Shown here: positions 34,429 to 38,009 of the stretch, piece by piece
How the letters are laid out: every line of letters starts with the position of its first letter
Numbering within the stretch: position 1 is the stretch's first letter
DNA from: Candidatus Aegiribacteria sp.
Lineage (GTDB): Bacteria > Fermentibacterota > Fermentibacteria > Fermentibacterales > JCC-6
Reading direction: 5' to 3'
Length of the DNA stretch: 38,009 bases
Assembly (NCBI GenBank): GCA_023138735.1
Contig: JAGLOY010000012.1
Coordinates: 1-38,009, forward strand
Translations under genes and position numbers: made by a program
Notes under the pieces: generated by a model
What the model saw: only the letters and a program-made list of their open reading frames with translations
Database searches by the model: none
What the model was told of the DNA's origin: nothing

Positions 34429-36005
34429 CCCGCGCCCCCGACAGTGTTCGTGTAATCTTTTTCGATATTGCTTGAAAAGGTTATGTATTCCCCTGACAGA
34501 TTCGCAGTAAGGAAATCGCAGATAGGGAATCCTCCATTCAGTACAGCTCCGATCTTCCTCTCGTCATCACCCGTGGTGTAATAACCACCGAGAGTCATGG
34601 AAAGGGAATGGGATGGGTACCATGTGCCTCTCAGATCGCCCGTATAAGTCCAGACTGGATAGCTGCCTGTTCGCGAACGCCTCGTCGAGAGGCAGGCGGT
34701 TAAAACCAGTGGGAAGTCCAGCGTAACCGTTTCCCTTAGTACCGCACTCATAGAGCTGTAATCACTGCTTCCGGTTCCAGCTGAGTTGTCATAAACACTG
34801 AAAGCTGCTGCAGAATTAACATCCAGACCTGCAATATTACTTCTGTAGTTCGCTGAAACGGATATCATGGATGTCTCAAAGCTGCTCGTGGTACTATCCT
34901 GCATGTCAGTGTAGGATGGGGAGTAGCTGATATAGATCCTTGGGAAATTTCTGAAGATAAACCCGACCCGTACGCCGTAAGTATTCGCTGTACTGGTTGA
35001 GGACTTCGTATTCATCAGGTTATCCGATTCCCACCTGTACCACAATCCTGCAGACATCTGCCTGTCTATGAAATACTTATCAGCCCTGGTTTCAATCGAT
35101 ATTTCGTCGTCTCTGATGTACGGTGCTCCCATACTTTCAAAACCGGGTTCTACACGTCTGAATGATGCGGATATCATGTTCTCCGAAAACCTGACCGAGG
35201 AGGAAAGATCAAGAGCCCAGCCGAAGCCCGAACTGACGTTAGCCCCGGAGAAATCCAGCAGCCATTGCGGAATCTCCTCGGAATTAATTCCAGGGCTCCT
35301 GATATCCCTTGTAAACATTGATCCCGCTATTTCTCCCTCAATGCAGAGTCCTCCATCAAACAGGACTGAACCGTAATCAAGGGATGCAACGTAGTTTTCC
35401 GATGGAGTAACCCTGAAAGTGCTGTCTTCGATTATTGAACCGTTTACATCCTTACCGTACAGCATGCTCAGATGTAGATGGCTGCCGTATGGGGAACCCA
35501 GGCCTGTCTGTACGGCGTACATGTTTCGTTCATACTCACCCGGGTCATCACCGTCAGGCTCAACTCCCCGCCTGTTTCTTCCTCCGGCAGCTGCGAAATA
35601 GAATCCGCCTGGGTTAAGTGCAAAATTGGCGCCTGATAGGTATGCAGCGTTCAGTGTGAAATTTGTGAAGTAAGGATTCGAAGCGCCAATTCCGATGGAT
35701 GATATCCATGATAGAACCGAACCGGAACGGGAAGACGCTGAGGGATGTGATGAGATATATATTCTGTTCATGTTCTGTCTTTGCATATTCTCTTCTGACG
35801 ATACGAACACACTGGCAACCACTGGGATACCATAGATACTGAGAACCGGGTTAAACCTCCAGCGCCAGAACTGGCTCGGCAATTCAGACCATGCGTTGTC
35901 CCTGGTGGAATACTGAGAAAAGAAGGAGGTGCTTCCGGATATTTCTATATCTGCTGCAATTGATAAAACAACAAAGAATATCAGCAGTACAGCAGACAGT
36001 TTCAC
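34410..36005 (-). CDS. Exported beta-barrel-like outer-membrane protein
   Basis: No named family recognised. 531 residues with a clear signal peptide (MKLSAVLLIFFVVLSIAAD, cleavage near 17-19). The body is dominated by alternating aromatic/polar strands, e.g. RIYISYSPSYTDM, ISVSANYRSNIAGLDV, SMTLGGYYTTGDDERKIGAVL, and ends with GGAGITVVW, whose terminal aromatic residue is typical of BAM-inserted barrels. Roughly 20 strands seem possible. The start overlaps the stop of the PQQ-repeat gene as ATGA, so the two are probably coexpressed and may work together at the cell surface. Transport or structural role unknown. Confidence 0.72.
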   Translation of the reverse strand: MKLSAVLLIFFVVLSIAADIEISGSTSFFSQYSTRDNAWSELPSQFWRWRFNPVLSIYGIPVVASVFVSSEENMQRQNMNRIYISSHPSASSRSGSVLSWISSIGIGASNPYFTNFTLNAAYLSGANFALNPGGFYFAAAGGRNRRGVEPDGDDPGEYERNMYAVQTGLGSPYGSHLHLSMLYGKDVNGSIIEDSTFRVTPSENYVASLDYGSVLFDGGLCIEGEIAGSMFTRDIRSPGINSEEIPQWLLDFSGANVSSGFGWALDLSSSVRFSENMISASFRRVEPGFESMGAPYIRDDEISIETRADKYFIDRQMSAGLWYRWESDNLMNTKSSTSTANTYGVRVGFIFRNFPRIYISYSPSYTDMQDSTTSSFETSMISVSANYRSNIAGLDVNSAAAFSVYDNSAGTGSSDYSSMSAVLRETVTLDFPLVLTACLSTRRSRTGSYPVWTYTGDLRGTWYPSHSLSMTLGGYYTTGDDERKIGAVLNGGFPICDFLTANLSGEYITFSSNIEKDYTNTVGGAGITVVW

Positions 36006-37867
36006 TGTTCTATTTCCATAGCATCAATGAAGCCGTTATTAAAAGAGTTTCTGCAGAACTGCGGCCACCCTTCTGTCATCGGACCTGCACCCGATCCCGT
36101 AACAGCGTATATCCTGTGATCATCACTTCCGAAATAGACAGTTCCATCTATACCGATAACAGGGCTGGAACGGACAGTACCCAGCGTCTGGAATTTCCAG
36201 AGGCTGAATCCCGAGGGTGAGAAAGAGTGAAGGCAGCCATTGTCAGCACCGAAGAACATCGAACCTGTAACATTCAGAGCCGGAGTCGACGTTATTACAG
36301 CTCCTACCGGTATCACACCGATTCTTCTGCCTGTCTCTCTTTCCAGAGCGTAAACATTCCCGCTCCCGGTACCGGCCCATACCGTGCCGTCTGATGATAC
36401 AACCGGTCCTGTATACACCTGAGAAGGGAGTACAGTATTCCATAACACTGCTCCATCGCGGCTGAAACGGAATACTTTCCTGCCTGCGGCAGCGTATATG
36501 TAATCACCGTCTATCACAGGCCCACCAGTGAAATCGTCGTCCGTCCTGTAAGACCATATCTCGACAAGCCCATCTTCGTTATCCTGGATTGCAATGCACA
36601 TATCATCGCACGCGAAATAGATTCTTCCGGTGGAGTCCACTGAACAAGGGAGATAAATACTGTCACCTGTCCTGAGGGAATCGATGATATCTCCATAGAC
36701 CCCATCGATTGAATAGAATACTCCTTCCAGGGAACCTGCATAGAGCCTTCCGGAAGGAAGGATTACAGGGCAGGCATCAACCGGACCTGTCATACCGTTG
36801 TGCCATAAAAGAAAACCTGAGGGATCAACGCAGCAGATCCCGAAATCACCAGTAGCGAATATCCTTCCATCCGGACCTACTGCAACTGAATATACTCCTC
36901 CGCCTGCAGCATATCTCCATAATTCGCTCCCTCCCTGATCCAGAGAATAGATGAAACCGTCCAGACTGCCGCAGATGATGCTTCCGTCCAATGAAATGGC
37001 TGGACTGCAAACGACCCTGTCACCGGTTTCAAAGCTCCAGAGCTCTGAACCTTCCTCGAAAGTTGTGCTGATACTGGTGGAGGAGAATGTCCAGACTTCA
37101 CTGGTGCCAACAGAATTACCAGAATAGAAACCTTCAACCTGCCATGCGTATCTGTGTCCATCTTCAAAACCGTCTGCGTATATCGGGTATATGATCTCCT
37201 CATTAAGAAGACCTCCTGCAGTGAACCAGGCTGGATTCGCCGAGATTGCGCTTTCGGGGGACTGTCCGGTGAGTATCTCTACTATTCTGATCTCGTAATC
37301 AACGGTTCCGGGAGGCAGGGACGGGAACCAGGTGAAAAGAGGCAGCGGTTCAGTGATCTCACTGTTATCAATCGGGTACTGGAGTTCCGGAGGTGTATGG
37401 TTCTCAACTTCCTGGGTAAACCCATCCTGCCCGATAAGACCTCCCCCCTCTTCGTATACATAGAATGTAACCATATAGGTACCGTCAGGAAATTCTCCCA
37501 TCCGGTTAACACTTGCTTCGAATTCGCTGTCGTAGAACTCTGTATTTATAGGCGACAGTTCGACAGAACTCAGATTCACAATCCCGGGAGGCAACAGAAA
37601 AACCCCTGTAGTTGCATCCATAATCAACCCCGCACCGGCTATTTCTACAGTTATGAACATATAGACCGAGAATATTTCTGAAGATGTGTTGTAAAGCCGC
37701 ACCCTCCAGAGATCCTCCACATATATCTGGCCCGGCGGCGGAGAGATCAACTCCACTTCCACAGGCAATTGCTGTGGTGGCTGAACATAGTTCGGTGCGA
37801 CTGCTTGAGGTACCGGTAAGGCAACTCTTTCAGCAAGTATCAGAATGGATAAAACTAATGATAACAT
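36002..37867 (-). CDS. Exported PQQ-type beta-propeller protein with N-terminal Ig/Fn3-like domains
   Basis: Secreted or periplasmic protein, 621 residues. A signal peptide (MLSLVLSILILAERVALP) is followed by a proline-rich stretch and two beta-sandwich-like regions (about 35-270). The second reads ENHTPPELQYPIDNSEITEPLPLFTW with RYAWQVEGFYSG, typical of Fn3-like domains. From about 275 onward some seven PQQ/BamB-like blades follow, each with patterns such as SPAISLDGSIICGSLDGFIYSLD and WKFQTLGTVRSSPVIGIDG. The end WPQFCRNSFNNG matches the W-P-x-F-x-x-x-x-x-N-x-G closing motif of such propellers. Such domains usually bind proteins or polymers; no quinoprotein dehydrogenase catalytic set is evident. 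Coupled to the beta-barrel-like gene downstream. Confidence 0.82.
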   Translation of the reverse strand: MLSLVLSILILAERVALPVPQAVAPNYVQPPQQLPVEVELISPPPGQIYVEDLWRVRLYNTSSEIFSVYMFITVEIAGAGLIMDATTGVFLLPPGIVNLSSVELSPINTEFYDSEFEASVNRMGEFPDGTYMVTFYVYEEGGGLIGQDGFTQEVENHTPPELQYPIDNSEITEPLPLFTWFPSLPPGTVDYEIRIVEILTGQSPESAISANPAWFTAGGLLNEEIIYPIYADGFEDGHRYAWQVEGFYSGNSVGTSEVWTFSSTSISTTFEEGSELWSFETGDRVVCSPAISLDGSIICGSLDGFIYSLDQGGSELWRYAAGGGVYSVAVGPDGRIFATGDFGICCVDPSGFLLWHNGMTGPVDACPVILPSGRLYAGSLEGVFYSIDGVYGDIIDSLRTGDSIYLPCSVDSTGRIYFACDDMCIAIQDNEDGLVEIWSYRTDDDFTGGPVIDGDYIYAAAGRKVFRFSRDGAVLWNTVLPSQVYTGPVVSSDGTVWAGTGSGNVYALERETGRRIGVIPVGAVITSTPALNVTGSMFFGADNGCLHSFSPSGFSLWKFQTLGTVRSSPVIGIDGTVYFGSDDHRIYAVTGSGAGPMTEGWPQFCRNSFNNGFIDAMEIEQ

Positions 37868-37882
37868 CCTTGACCCCCATTA

Positions 37883-37888
37883 ATTATA
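37883..37888 (-). promoter_or_regulatory. Candidate -10 element for the PQQ-propeller gene
   Basis: TATAAT on the minus strand inside an AT-rich block (37881-37900). The distance to the ATG (37867) would leave a very short leader, so the true -10 may be one of the overlapping TATATA sequences slightly upstream. A GGGGG stretch six bases before the ATG may serve as ribosome site. Confidence 0.3.
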
Positions 37889-37953
37889 TATATCTATATA
37901 GTTGGTTCGTCCATTGCCGTTACCTGCTTATCTTACATTGCGGCCCGAAGCTC

Positions 37954-37982
37954 TGGACAATAAATTGCACAGTGCTAACAAT
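37954..37982 (+). promoter_or_regulatory. Candidate promoter for the gene starting at 38006
   Basis: TGGACA (37954-37959) and AACAAT (37977-37982) are spaced by 17 bases. The first matches the -35 consensus at five positions, the second the -10 at four. This is the only reasonable sigma-70-like pair I see in the 138-base divergent gap. Confidence 0.3.
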
Positions 37983-38005
37983 CTATGCTGAAATGGAGGT
38001 TTACA

Positions 38006-38009
38006 ATGA
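38006..38009 (+). CDS. Start of a truncated plus-strand gene
   Basis: Only the ATG and one further base are inside the window. The call rests on a strong ribosome site, GGAGG at 37995-37999, six bases before the ATG, and on the divergent arrangement with the PQQ-propeller gene. Nothing can be said about the product. Confidence 0.5.

Noticed and set aside
1-38009. tRNA, rRNA, insertion sequence, phage attachment site or CRISPR
   Set aside because: I saw no tRNA-like cloverleaf sequence, rRNA, transposase gene, terminal inverted repeats or spaced direct repeats on reading both strands; a tRNA search program could still find something small I missed.

Overview
The window looks like a chromosomal segment of a Gram-negative (diderm) bacterium with roughly balanced base composition. 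Wzm/Wzt-type polysaccharide export, an O-antigen ligase/polymerase-like protein, a PorV/UPF0164-like outer-membrane protein, several other signal-peptide-bearing beta-rich proteins and a CHASE2-type cyclase would suit a member of the FCB group or a related uncultured phylum. That placement is inference; nothing in the window fixes the taxon.

Layout. (1) Positions 1-8571, minus strand: a classic transcription/translation operon rimP-nusA-infB-rbfA-truB-ribF-rpsO-pnp, with pnp cut by the window start. (2) Positions 8677-26597, minus strand: a surface-polysaccharide cluster. In transcription order it holds an ABC-2 permease and Wzt-like ATPase, a GT39-like membrane glycosyltransferase, a ChbG/YdjC-like deacetylase, a second GT39-like protein, a GT9 glycosyltransferase, a B12-binding radical SAM protein, a GT2 glycosyltransferase, a WbaP-like initiating phosphotransferase, two outer-membrane-type proteins, a glycogen-binding-domain lipoprotein, an orphan UgpC/MsmX-type ABC ATPase, a WecA-like phosphotransferase and a Wzy_C protein with TPRs. 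(3) Positions 26590-28525, minus strand: plsY and der, directly upstream of and abutting that cluster. From der to rimP the genes mostly overlap by 4-20 bases or are separated by a few bases, so long polycistronic transcription is likely. A clear intrinsic terminator stands between the last polysaccharide gene and rimP.

(4) Positions 28624-34406, plus strand, diverging from der: a small exported protein, a GAF-HD-GYP protein (probable c-di-GMP phosphodiesterase), a CHASE2 class III adenylate cyclase, and a cytoplasmic protein joining HEAT-like repeats, a Glu/Val-rich tandem-repeat linker and an ODP-type metallo-beta-lactamase domain. (5) Positions 34410-37867, minus strand, converging on that group: a PQQ-propeller exported protein and a beta-rich outer-membrane-type protein. 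At the right edge a plus-strand gene begins (ATG at 38006 with a strong Shine-Dalgarno site) but is cut off.

Most notable: the PorV-like protein at 15537-16328 appears to start at CTG, overlapping the upstream stop as CTGA. This restores a signal peptide and the family's diagnostic N-terminus, both lost if the first ATG is used. The HEAT/repeat/ODP fusion next to two cyclic-nucleotide enzymes is the best candidate here for an undescribed signalling system. The terminator hairpin only 19 bases before the rimP start codon, with a possible promoter upstream of it, suggests attenuation of the nusA operon.
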